Shown here piece by piece: positions 1 through 10,952 of a stretch of 64,000 nt of DNA; position 1 is the first letter of the stretch, and the number at the start of each line of letters is the position of its first letter. Source of the DNA: Avena insularis (Eukaryota; Streptophyta; Magnoliopsida; Poales; Poaceae); contig CM042690.1 of assembly GCA_023614405.1 (NCBI GenBank), positions 525,466,293 to 525,530,292 on the forward strand, read 5' to 3'. The position numbers were made by a program, and so were the translations under genes. Below the pieces are notes generated by a model. The model was given only the letters and a program-made list of their open reading frames with translations. It was not told the origin of the DNA and did no database searches.

Positions 1-2755
1 TGGATCAACCAATGTCATTGCATGTGTGTTCTTTTCATGAACCACATATGGATCCACTAGAGTCATTGCATGTGTGTTCTTTTCACAAACCACATATGGA
101 CCCACCAATGCCACTGCATGTGTGTTCTTATATTAAAACCAACACTAGAGTCACTACATATGTGTTCTTATCACAAACCACACATGGACCCACCAGAGTC
201 ATTGCATGTGTGTTATTTCCACAAACCACATGGATCAACCAATGACATTGCATGTGTGTTCTTTTAACAAATAACATGGATCAACCAATGGCATTGCATG
301 TGTGTTATTGTCATAAACCACATATGAATCAACCAATGTCATTGCATGTGTGTTCATGTCACAAACCACACATGGATCCACCAATGTCATTGCATGTGTG
401 TTCTTTCTATGAACCACATATGGATCCACCAATGTCATTGCATGTGTGTTTCTACAAACCACATATGGATCCACCAATGTCATTGCATGTGTGTTCTTTT
501 CCACAAACCACATATGGATCCACTAGAGTCATTGCATGTGTGTTATTTACACAAACTACATATGGATCCACTAGAGCCACTGCCTGTGTGTTATTTCCCA
601 CAAACCACATGGATCAACCAATGGCATTGCATGTGTGTTCTTTCCACAAACCACATATGGATCCACCAATGGCATTGCATGTGTGTTCTTTCGACAACCC
701 ACATATGGATCAACCAATGTCATTGCATGTCTGTTATTTCCATGAACCACATGGATCAACCAGAGTCATTGCATGTGTGTTCTTTCCACAAACTACACAT
801 GGATCCATCATAGTAATTGCATGTGTGCTCATGTCACAAACCACACATGGATCCACCAATGTCATTGCTTGTGTGTTCTTTCCATGAACCACAGATGGCT
901 CCACCAATGTCATTGCATGTGTGTTCTTTCCACAAACCACATAAGGATCCACCAGAGTCATTGCATGTCTGTTCTTTTCACAAACCACATATGGACCCAC
1001 CAATGCCATTGCATGTGTGTTCTTATACTAAAACCAACACTAGAGTCACTGCATGTGTGTTCTTTTCACAAACAACACAAGGACGCACCAGAGTCATTGC
1101 ATGTGTGTTATTTCCACAAACCACATGAATCAACGAATGACATTGCATGTGTGTTCTTTTGACAAATAACATGGATCAACCAATGGCATTGCATGTGTGT
1201 TATTGTCATAAACCACATATGGATCAACCAATGCAATTGCTTGTGTTTTCATGTCACAAACCACACATGGATCCACCAATGTCATTGCATGTGTGTTCTT
1301 TCCATGAACCACATATGGACCCACCAATTTCGTTGCATGTGTGTTCTTTCCACAAACCACATATGGATCAACCAATGTCATTGCCTGTTGGTTGTTTTCC
1401 ACAAACCATAGATGGATCCACTAGAGTCATTGCATGTGTGGTCTTTCCACAAACCACACATGGATCCACTAGAGTCATTGCATGTGTGTTCTTTCCACAA
1501 ACCACATATGGATCCACCAAAGTTGTTGCATGTGTGTTCTTTTGAGAAACCATATATGGATCAACCAATGGCATTGCATGTGTGTTCTCTTCACAACCCA
1601 CATATGGATCAACCAATGTCATTGCATGTGTGTTGTTTCCACAAACCACATATGTACCCACTAGAGTAACTGCATGAGTGTTCTTTTCCACAAACCACAT
1701 ATGGACCCACTAGAGTCATTGCATGTGTGTTCTTTCCACAAACTACATATGGATCCACCAGAGTCATTGCATGCATGTTATTTTCCACAAACCACATGGA
1801 TTAACCAATGGCTTTGCATGTTTGTTCTTTCCACAAACCACATATGGATCCACCAATGGCATTGCATGTGTGTTCTTTCCACAACCCACATATGGATCAA
1901 CCAATGTCATTGCATGTCTGTTCTTTCCATGAACCACATGGATCAACCAGAGTAATTGCATGTGTGTTCGTTCTACAAACCACACAAGGATCCACCAGAG
2001 TAATTGCATGTGTGTTCATGTCACAAACCACACATGGATCCACTAATGTCATTGCATGTGTGTTCTTTACATGAACCACATATGGATCAGCCAGAGTCAT
2101 TGCATGTGTGTTCTTTCCACAAACCACACATGGGTCCACCAGAGTAATTGCATGTGTGTTCTTTCCACAAACCACATATGGATCCACTAGAGTCATTGCA
2201 TGTGGGTTCTTTTTCACAAACCACATATGGATCCACCAGAGTCATTGCATGTGTGTTCTTTTCACAAACCACATATGGATACACCAGAGTCATTTTATGT
2301 GTGTTCTTTCCACAAACCACATATGTACCCACTAGAGTAATTGCATGTGTGTTCTTTTCCACAAACCACTTATGGATCCACTAGAGTCATTGCATGTGTG
2401 TTCTTTCCACAAACCACATATGGATTCACCAGAGTAATTAAATGTGTGGTCCTTTCACAAACCACATATGGATCAACCAATGTCATTGAATGTGTGTTCT
2501 TTTCACAAACCACATATGGATCAACAAATGTCATTGCATGTGTGTTGTTTTCACAAACCACATATGGATCCACCAATGTCATTGCATGTGTGTTCTTTCC
2601 ATGAACCACATATGGATCTACCAATGTCATTGCTTGTGTGTTCTTTCCACAAACAACATATGGATCCACCAGAGTCATTGCATGTGTGTTCTTTTCACAA
2701 ACCACATATGGATCCACTAGAGTCATTGCATGTGTGTTCTTTCTAAAAACCACAT

Positions 2756-3588
2756 ATGGATCCACTAGAATCATTGCATGTGTGTTCTTTTCACAAACCA
2801 TATATGGATCAACCAATGTCATTGCATGTGTGTTCTTTTCCACAAACCACATATGGATCCACCAGAGTAATTGCATGTGTGTTCTTTTCACAAACCACAT
2901 ATGGATCACCAAATGTCATTGCATGTGTGTTCTTTTCACAAACCACATATGGATCCACCAATGTCATTGCATGTGTGTTATTTTCACAAACCACATACGT
3001 ACCCACTAGAGTAATTGGATCTGTGTTCTTTTCCACAAACCACTTATGGATCCACAAGAGTGAGTGCATGTGTGTTCTTTCCACAAACCGCATATGGATC
3101 CACTAGAGTCATTGCATGTGTGTTCCTTTCACAAACCACATATGGATCAAACAATGTCATTGCATGTGTGTTCTTTTCATAAACCACATATGGATCCACT
3201 AGAGTCATTTCATGTGTGTTCTTTCTAAAAACCACATATGGATCCACTAGAATCATTGCATGTGTGTTCTTTTCAAAAACCATATATGGATCAACCAATG
3301 TCATTGCATGTGTGTTCTTTTCCACAAACCGCATATGGATCCACCAGAGTAATTGCATGTGTGTTCTTTTCACTAACCACATATGGATCACCAAATGTCA
3401 TTGCATGTGTGTTCTTTTCACAAACCACATATGGATCCACCAATGTCATTGCATGTGTGTTCTTTTCACAAACCACATACACACCCACTAGAGTAATTGC
3501 ATGTGTGTTCTTTTCCACAAACCACTTATGGATCCACAAGAGTGAGTGCATGTGTGTTCTTTCCACAAACCGCATATGGATCCACTAG
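2756..3588 (+). repeat. local 482-bp tandem duplication inside the array
   Basis: The block starting near 2756 recurs 482 bp downstream (near 3238) with few differences, including the rare motifs CTAAAAACCACATATGG and CACAAGAGTGAGTGC. The spacing is about ten units, so the array here grew by duplicating a ten-unit block and not one unit at a time. Confidence 0.85.
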
Positions 3589-6500
3589 AGTCATTGCATG
3601 TGTGTTCCTTTCACAAACCACATATGGATCAACCAATGTCATTGCATGTGTGTTCTTTTCATGAACCACATATGGATCCACTAGAGTCATTGCATGTGTG
3701 TTCTTTTCACAAACCACATATGGACCCACCAATGCCATTGCATGTGTGTTCTTATATTAAAACCAACACTAGAGTCACTACATGTGTGTTCTTTTCACAA
3801 ACCACACATGTACCCACCAGAGTCATTGCATTTGTGTTATTTCCACAAACCACATGGATCAACAAACGACATTGCATGTGTGTTCTTTTAACAAATAACA
3901 TGAATCAACCAATGGCATTGCATGTGTGTTATTGTCATAAACCACATATGGATCAGCCAATGTCATTGCATGTGTGTTCATGTCACAAACCACACATGGA
4001 TCTACCAATGTCATTGCATGTGTGTTCTTTCCATGACCCACATATAGATCCACCAATGTCATTGCATGTGTGTTCTTTCCACAAACCACATATGGATCCA
4101 CCAATATCATTGCATGTGTGTTCTTTTCCACAAACCAAATATGGATCCACTAGAGTCATTGCATGTGTGTTCTTTACACAAACTACATATGGATCCGCTA
4201 GAGTCATGGCCTTTGTGTTATTTTCCACAAACCACATGGATCAACCAATGGCATTGCATGTGTGTTCTTTCCACAAACCACATATGGATCCACCAATGTC
4301 ATTGCATGTGTGTTCTTTCCAGAACCCACATATGGATCAACCAATGTCATTGCATGTCTGTTCTTTCCATGAACCACATGGATCAATCAGAGTCATTGCA
4401 TGTGTGTTATTTCCACAAACTACACATGGATCCACCATAGTAATTGCATGTGTGTTCATGTCACAAACCACACATGCATCCACCAATGTCATTGCATGTC
4501 TGTTCTTTCCATGAACCACAGATGGATCCACCAATGTCATTGCATGTGTGTTCTTTCCACAAACCACATAAGGATCCACCAGAGTCATTGCATGTGTGTT
4601 CTTTCCATGAACCACAGATGGATCCACTAGAGCCATTGCATGTGTGTTCTTTCCACAAACGACATATGGATTCACCAAAGCCATTGCATGTGTGTTATTT
4701 ACACAAACAAAATATGGATCCAAAAATGTCATTGCATGTGTTTTCTTTTCACAAACCACATATGGATCCACCAGAGTCATTGCATGTATGTTCTTTTGAC
4801 AAACCACACATGGATCCACCAGAGTCATTGCATGTGTGTTACTGTCACAATCCACATATGGATCAACCAATGTCATTACATGCGTGTTCTTTTGACAAAT
4901 AACATGGATCAACCAATGGCATTGCATGTGTGTTATTTCCACAAACAACATGGATCAACCAATGTCATTACATGTGTGTTCTTTCCACAAACCACATGGA
5001 TCAACCAGAGTCATTGCACGTGTGTTCTTTCCACAAACCACACATGGATCCACCATAGTAATTGCATGTGTGTTCATGTCACAAACCACATATGGATCCA
5101 CCAATGTCATTGCATCTGTGTTCATGTCACAAACCACACATGGATCCACCAATGTCATTGCATGTGTGTTCTTTCCATGAACAACATATGGATCAACCGG
5201 ACTCATTGCATGTGTGTTCTTTCCACAAACCACATATGGATCCACCAGAGTCATTTCATGTGTGTTCTTTCCTCAAACCAAATATGGATCCACCAATGTC
5301 ATTGCGTGTGTGTTCTTTTCACAAACCACATATGGATCCACCAATGTCATTGCATGTGTGTTCTTTCCACAAACCACATATGGATCCACCAGAGTCATTG
5401 CATGTGTGTTCTTTTCCACAATCCACATATGGATCCACTAGAGTTCATTGCACGTTTGTTCTTTTCCACAAACCACATGGATCAACCAATGGCATTGCAT
5501 GTGTGTTATTGTCACAAACCACATATCTACCCACTAGAGTAATTGCATGTGTGTTCTTTTCCACAAACCACATATGGATCCACTAGAGTCATTGCATGTG
5601 TGTTCTTTCCACAATCTACATATGGATCCACCAGAGTCATTGCATGTGTGTTATTTTTCACAAACCACATAGATCAACCAATGGCATTGCATGTGTGTTC
5701 TTTCCACAAACCACAGATGGATCCACCAATGGCATTTCATGTGTGTTCTTTCCACGACCCACATATGGATCAACCAATGTCATTGCATGTCTATTCTTTC
5801 CTAAACCACATGGATCAACCAGAGTCATTGCATGTGTGTTCTTTCCACAAACCACATATGGATCCACCAGAGTAATTGCATGTGTGTTCATTTCACAAAG
5901 CACATATGGATCAACAAATGTCATTGCATCTGTGTTCTTTTCACAAACCACATATGGATCAACCAATGTCATTGCATGTATGTTCTTTCCATGAACCATA
6001 GTTGGATCCAACAATGTCATTGCATGTGTGTTCTTTCGACAAACCACATAAGGATCCACCAGAGTCATTGCATGTGTGTTCTTTCCATGATCCACAGATG
6101 GATCCAGTAGAGCCATTGCATGTGTGTTCTTTCCACAAACCACATATGGATTCACCAGAGTCATTGCATGTGTGTTCTTTACACAAACAAAATATGGATC
6201 CACAAATATCATTGCATGTGTGTTCTTTTCACAAACCACATATGGATCCACCAGAGTCACTGCATGTATGCTCTTTTGACAAACCACACATGGATCCACC
6301 AGAGTCATTGCATGTGTGTTACTGTCACAAACCACATATGGATCAACCAATGTCATTACATGTGTGTTCTTTTGAGAAACAACATGGATCAACCAATGGC
6401 ATTGCATGTGTGTTCTTTCCACAAACCACATGGATCAACAAATGTCATTACAGGTGTGTTCTTTCCACAAACCACATGGATCAACCAGAGTCATTGCATG

Positions 6501-6958
6501 TGTGTTCTTTCCACAAACCACACATGGATCCACCATAGTAATTGCATGTGTGTTCATGTCGCAAACCACATATGGATCCACCAATGTCATTGCATGTGTG
6601 TTCATGTCACAAACCACACATGGATCCACCAGTGTCATTGCATGTGTGTTCTTTCCATGAACCACATATAGATCAACCAGAGTCATTGCATGTGTGTTCT
6701 TTCCACAAACCACACATGGATCCACCAGAGTAATTACATGTGTGTTCATGTCATAATCTACACATGGATCCACCAATGTCATTGCATGTGTGTTCCTTTC
6801 CACAAACCACATAAGGATCCACCAGAGTCATTGCACGTGTGTTCTTTTCACAAACCACATATGGATCCACGAAAGTCATTGCATGTGTGTTTTTTCCACA
6901 AAACCACATATGGATCCAATAGAGTCATTGCATGTGTGTTCTTTCCACAAAGCAAATA

Positions 6959-6963
6959 TGGAT
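6959..6963. repeat. target-site duplication, left copy (TGGAT)
   Basis: TGGAT precedes the 5' LTR and recurs immediately after the 3' LTR at 14473-14477. Joining the flanks over one copy restores a normal 48-bp unit (ATATGGATCCACCAATG), so the element inserted into an existing array. Confidence 0.92.
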
Positions 6964-6991
6964 TGTCGGGGGGATGACCTTCGAATACCCC

Positions 6992-7120
6992 TGCAGGTGA
7001 ACCATGGCGTCGATCACGTTGCTGGAGGAGCGAAACTGTTAGGAGTAGGGTCAGTGAAGCCACCTTTCACACGGTACCTAAGAGAAGCAAATACAAAGAA
7101 AGCATAGCCTTCGGTACCCT
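6992..7120. other. 129-bp insertion inside the 5' LTR
   Basis: Compared with the 3' LTR, the 5' LTR holds about 129 extra bases bracketed by a repeated TACCC (6986-6990 and 7115-7119). The bracketing repeat looks like a 5-bp target duplication or the footprint of slippage. No terminal inverted repeats were seen, and the source is not recognised. Confidence 0.6.
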
Positions 7121-7539
7121 AACAACCAGAAACTATGGCGGCGGATGGCCACCCGGCGGTTGGAGCGCGCAACAGAGAGGGGGAGCCAAGCTACCTTACC
7201 ACTTCCCACGGGGAACTAAGAAGAAGCAAGTGTACCGCCAGCCGGAATACCCCAATCAGGAGGACAGGGCGACGTGCAAAGACAAAGGTATGGTACGCCT
7301 GCACGATACGACAAGAATGGCAACTACTCGGCCATACCGAAGACTTTGCAGGGTGACGCGGGAACAGTGGCCCGATGCTGATGACAAGCTCGCACGCCGT
7401 TCACTATGCCCACGCCGACCATATCGCTCGTACTGTGATGAGACGTAGTTGTACCGAGTACTGTAGATGACCAGCCGGCTGGGCCCCACCTGTGGGGCCC
7501 ACTAGCTGGACTGGCCAGCGAGGCCATTGCCACTCTGCC

Positions 7540-7547
7540 TATATAAG
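7540..7547 (+). promoter_or_regulatory. TATA box of the 5' LTR
   Basis: TATATAAG within CTGCCTATATAAGGAG. It is conserved at the same place in the 3' LTR, so this is the probable core promoter of the element; transcription would begin about 30 bp downstream. Confidence 0.7.
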
Positions 7548-7829
7548 GAGAGGCAAGGCCTCATAGAAAGGGTTGGTTGTGTGCATTTAAGGCAGTATCT
7601 AGGGAATACAGCTCGAGGAGCACTTGTAGCCCGTGTATCCCTCATAGTCAGATCGGCAGGAGTAGGAGCTTTACCTCATCACAAGAGCTCCAAACCTGGG
7701 TACTTCCTGCGTCCAGCTACGCTTGCTTGTATCCAATCCCGTCTGCGGACGGTGTCGATAGCTTCCCTGCTAGTCCCCACACCTCTATCTAACCTGCTTA
7801 GGTACTGCCGTTCCCAATACAACGACAGT

Positions 7830-7847
7830 TGGCGCCCACCGTGGGGC
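7830..7847 (+). other. primer-binding site, tRNA-Lys type
   Basis: TGGCGCCCACCGTGGGGC starts two bases after the 5' LTR. It is complementary over all 18 bases to the 3' end of plant tRNA-Lys(CUU) plus CCA, as I recall that tRNA sequence. This fixes the LTR boundary and the plus orientation of the element. Confidence 0.85.
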
Positions 7848-7850
7848 TAG

Positions 7851-9739
7851 ATGGCTTCGACCGGAGTTACATTCCGCATGGGACCCCGCACTTCAGCCAG
7901 TGAGCGTGTGGCCTCCAGCCTCGTGCTCACGCTCGGCAAATTCGAATGCGTCATCGACAATGCTTCATGTTTTGCCGGAAACTCTTTCTCGGTGAATGGG
8001 TCCATCCTGCTTTTCGGCGACCTCCCCGTCTATGTTGCCACCGTTCTAGAGCGTTTCCCTAGGGAGGTCGTCTCCGTCGCGGAGCTGCCACATTTGGGCA
8101 GCCGCACCTCCATCGCTTCCCGCGGCGTCGAGGTCATGATGACCGGCTCTAGCTCTCACCCCCGCCAAGCCACGGACGAGGGCGGAACTTTCGTGCCACC
8201 ACAGCCCCAGAACCCGGTGGAGGAGGCCATCGACCGTCTCCTCATGCCGGTTATCCTCGGGGATAACCTGGAGGAGGCGGAGGCCAACTTCGCCATGGAG
8301 AGGCAGCTTCTCCTCCAGGAGGCCATGGAGCTGGCAGCAACCCGCAAGCATCTCGAGATCACCCGGCGCGAATATGACCGCGCGCACGGCTTCACTCCGG
8401 CTACTGCGGAGCCAAGCCGGCACGGCCAGGCGCGACGCCGAGGTGGCGAACTAGGCGGAAGGTTGGAAAAGGATGGCGAGCCGGATCCCGCGCCCGCTCT
8501 CATCCGGCCCACCTACAGCACGCCCATCAAGAACCTGCGTGCGGCGCGAGCCGCAGCAAATGAACTACCCAACCTGGAGGGCAAGGAGCGAGCCCGCCAA
8601 CACGCTCGGGTATAGGAGCTCCTCCGGATTGTGGACGAGCAAGCTGACGCCAACCGGCAGATGCAAGAGGACCCTAGCTGCTCCAAGGGGAGCAAGCCAC
8701 CCGCCAACAGCAAGGGTGCACCTCGCGACACCCAACAGGCGTCCTCTCCTTAGCCGGCTAAGGCCCGCAGCAAGTGTCATGGTTCGGGCAGCAAGGGCCA
8801 GCCGTGCCAGGAGCAAACTGTGAACATCCCACCACCTCCCCCTCCCCCAACCGGAGCACCAAGACCCGCCGGTTCCCGTCTCTCGGGCCGAGTGGGAGGG
8901 CCCAACCCGGATCGCCCGGATGCCCATGACCGCATCGAGCTCCTCGCTCAAGCGCGTGTTACGGAGGAAGAAGACTCCACCAAACCGGTTTGTTTTGGAC
9001 CCCGCATCCGGAACGAGCCATTTCCGGATAAATTCACCCTGCCCAGGGACACCCCAAGTACGACAAAGAAGATGAAGCCGAAGATCGGCTGACCGACCAC
9101 GCTCGGCATGGCATCGCCCATGGGAACAAGCGCACAGCTGTGCGCTACGTCCCCCTTATGCTAATGGGGTCAGTGAGGACATGGCTCAACAGCCTCGCGC
9201 CCAACAGCATCAACGCCTGGCCAGACTTTGAAAAGGTATTCATCCGCAACTTCAACGACACGTACAAGCTCCCAGGATGCCCACGTGACCTGGCCCTGTG
9301 CGTCCAGGGCGACCACGAGACCGACCGTGAGTACCTCGCCAAGTGGATGGAGCTACACAACACTTGCAAGGGCATCCTCGAGAGACAGGCCATCGGCTTC
9401 TTCATCGAGGGATGCCGAGAGGGCACCATGCTTCGCCACCAGCTACTGTGTGACGAGCCGAAAACCATGGAGGAACTCATGACGGTCGCGGACCAGTACG
9501 CCACGGCGGATGCCGCCATGAAGAAGCTCCTCCGAGTAAGTGCTGATGGGCGTCCGACTCCTACGGAGCCGGCTCGTGATCGTCCGAGCAATCCGGCTGG
9601 GGAAGCCGGATCCTCCAGGTGCCACGGCAACGACAACCAGTTCCATGGGGACCGCCAGGCCGGACAGCAGAAGCCCCGCTACCACGCGCTGCAGGTCAAT
9701 GCTGTGGACGGCGCGCCGGCTAGCGATGCAAGAAGGTAG
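7851..9739 (+). pseudogene. gag of the Tat-like element, broken
   Basis: The gag reading starts at the ATG at 7851, just after the primer site. It is broken by TAG at 8613 and TAG at 8751 in the same frame, then by a frameshift near 9050. Past that it resumes through the conserved retrotransposon gag core at about 9055-9550. The core shows the typical RYVPLML, RTWLNSL, FEKVFIRNF and KWMELHN stretches, ending near DQYATADAAMKKL. It normally forms the particle that packages element RNA. Another TAG ends this part at 9737, followed by further stops up to about 9800. No clear CCHC zinc knuckle was found. The stops are consistent with decay by C-to-T change, and no functional product is expected. 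Confidence 0.85.
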
Positions 9740-9943
9740 AAGTCGCGGCTCACCTTTGACTAGATGTTTGACGGCCCATGAAAATGGCATAGCGGACCCA
9801 CCAACTAAAGGACCAGGGCAACTAGCAAAGTCTCCTCCCACCCCCTCCTGGTGGACCACCACCACCGGCTAGGGGAGCCGGTAATGATGGTAACAGAGGC
9901 AACAGCGGCAACAACAACAACGGCTACCCCCAGCCACATGCTG

Positions 9944-10833
9944 CCTACCACATCTTCAATACGGAGCTGGACGACAAGAACATCCGTAGACGACGCTCCA
10001 AGGAGGTCAATGCCATCGTCTCTCCGGTCCCCTAGTACCTGAACTGGTCAGAAACCCCCATCACCTGGAGCCGAGAAGATCATCCCGGGCAGCTTCTGAC
10101 TCCCGGGGGCTACGCCATGGTGCTTGACCCCCTCATCGTCTCCAACGAGCGCACCTATCGCTTCTCGCGCATCCTCATCAACGGAGGCAGCAGCCTCAAC
10201 CTCCTCTACCGGTCTTCGCTGGAGAAGCTGGGCATCCACGAATGCAACCTGCGCCCGACTACCACAATGTTCCACGGCGTGTTGCCGGGGCCGGCTTATG
10301 CCCCACTAGGTAGAATCCAGCTGGACGCCATCTTTGGGACCAAGGAAAACTTTCGCCGTGAGCCGATTTGGTTCGAGGTGGTAAACCTGACGAGCTCCTA
10401 CCACGCTCTCCTCGGGCGCCTCGCCCTCTCTAAGTTCATGGCCATCCCCCACTACGCATACCTCAAGACGAAGATGCCGGGACCAAACATCGTGATCACC
10501 ATCGCCGACTGCTTCAGGCGGTCGATGGAGTGCGCCTCAACCAGCTCCAAGCTGGCAGAGGCCCTCATCATAGCCGAAGAAAAGCACGTGATCATGCGCA
10601 ACGTGGCCATGGCCCGACAAGATATGCCGGCTAGCAGCAAGCCGGCTGGGGAAGGAGCTTTCCAGCCGGCAAACGAGACGAAGAGGATCCTGCTCGACCC
10701 TTCCGACCCGACCAAGTTCATCACCATTGGTGCCCACTTGGACAGCAAATAGGAAGGCGCGCTCGTCGACTTCCTCCGTGAGAATCGGGACATCTTCGCA
10801 TGGTCAGCTCACGGCTGGCTGCTCTCGGTAGTT
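9944..10833 (+). pseudogene. aspartic protease and start of pol, Tat-like element, truncated
   Basis: One frame runs from about 9944 through the conserved ITWSREDHP stretch (near 10060) and the retropepsin-like region at 10117-10752, interrupted by TAG at 10033 and TAG at 10750. The catalytic triad region reads LINGGSSLNLLY where the family has DGGSS, so the essential aspartate is replaced by asparagine. After 10752 about 25 codons resembling the N-terminal edge of the reverse-transcriptase region follow (DFLRENRDIFAWS) and then homology ends. The rest of pol is missing, so the element could only move with help from relatives. Confidence 0.8.
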
Positions 10834-10952
10834 CTCCAGAGAGCCGGTTGTCGCCAAAGAAGTTCACGCCGGGATAAAATCTTTCCGAAAAAAGAAAGTC
10901 AGATCCGGCTACCGGATCCGGAAAGACAAGGGGAGTCGGAAAGGAAACTTAC

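Larger units (their letters stand above)
1..6963 (+). repeat. 48-bp tandem repeat array, outer family, segment 1
   Basis: Head-to-tail copies of a 48-bp unit, about 145 units here. The unit runs through TTGCATGTGTGTTC, then TTTCCACAAACC (or CATGAACC, TCACAAACC), then ACATATGGATCCACC, then AATGTCA or AGAGTCA. Single units range from about 40 to 49 bp. All lie in one orientation and the array continues beyond the left window edge. Two main unit types alternate irregularly: those ending in CCAATGTC and those ending in CYAGAGTC. A unit of 48 bp equals 16 codons and the consensus has no stop in five of six frames, so ORFs here are by-products of repetition. I do not recognise the family among the Triticeae satellites I know. 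Confidence 0.97.
6964..7827 (+). repeat. 5' LTR of the Tat-like element
   Basis: 864 bp, from TGTCGGGGGGATGACC to CAATACAACGACA. It is 128 bp longer than the 3' LTR because of an extra segment at about 6992-7120. The remainder aligns with the 3' LTR; the last 500 bp are clearly colinear and the first 300 bp more diverged. Confidence 0.92.

Noticed and set aside
7256..7533. Minus-strand ORFs in the 5' LTR of the Tat-like element
   Set aside because: They cover promoter sequence, differ between the two LTRs and match no domain.
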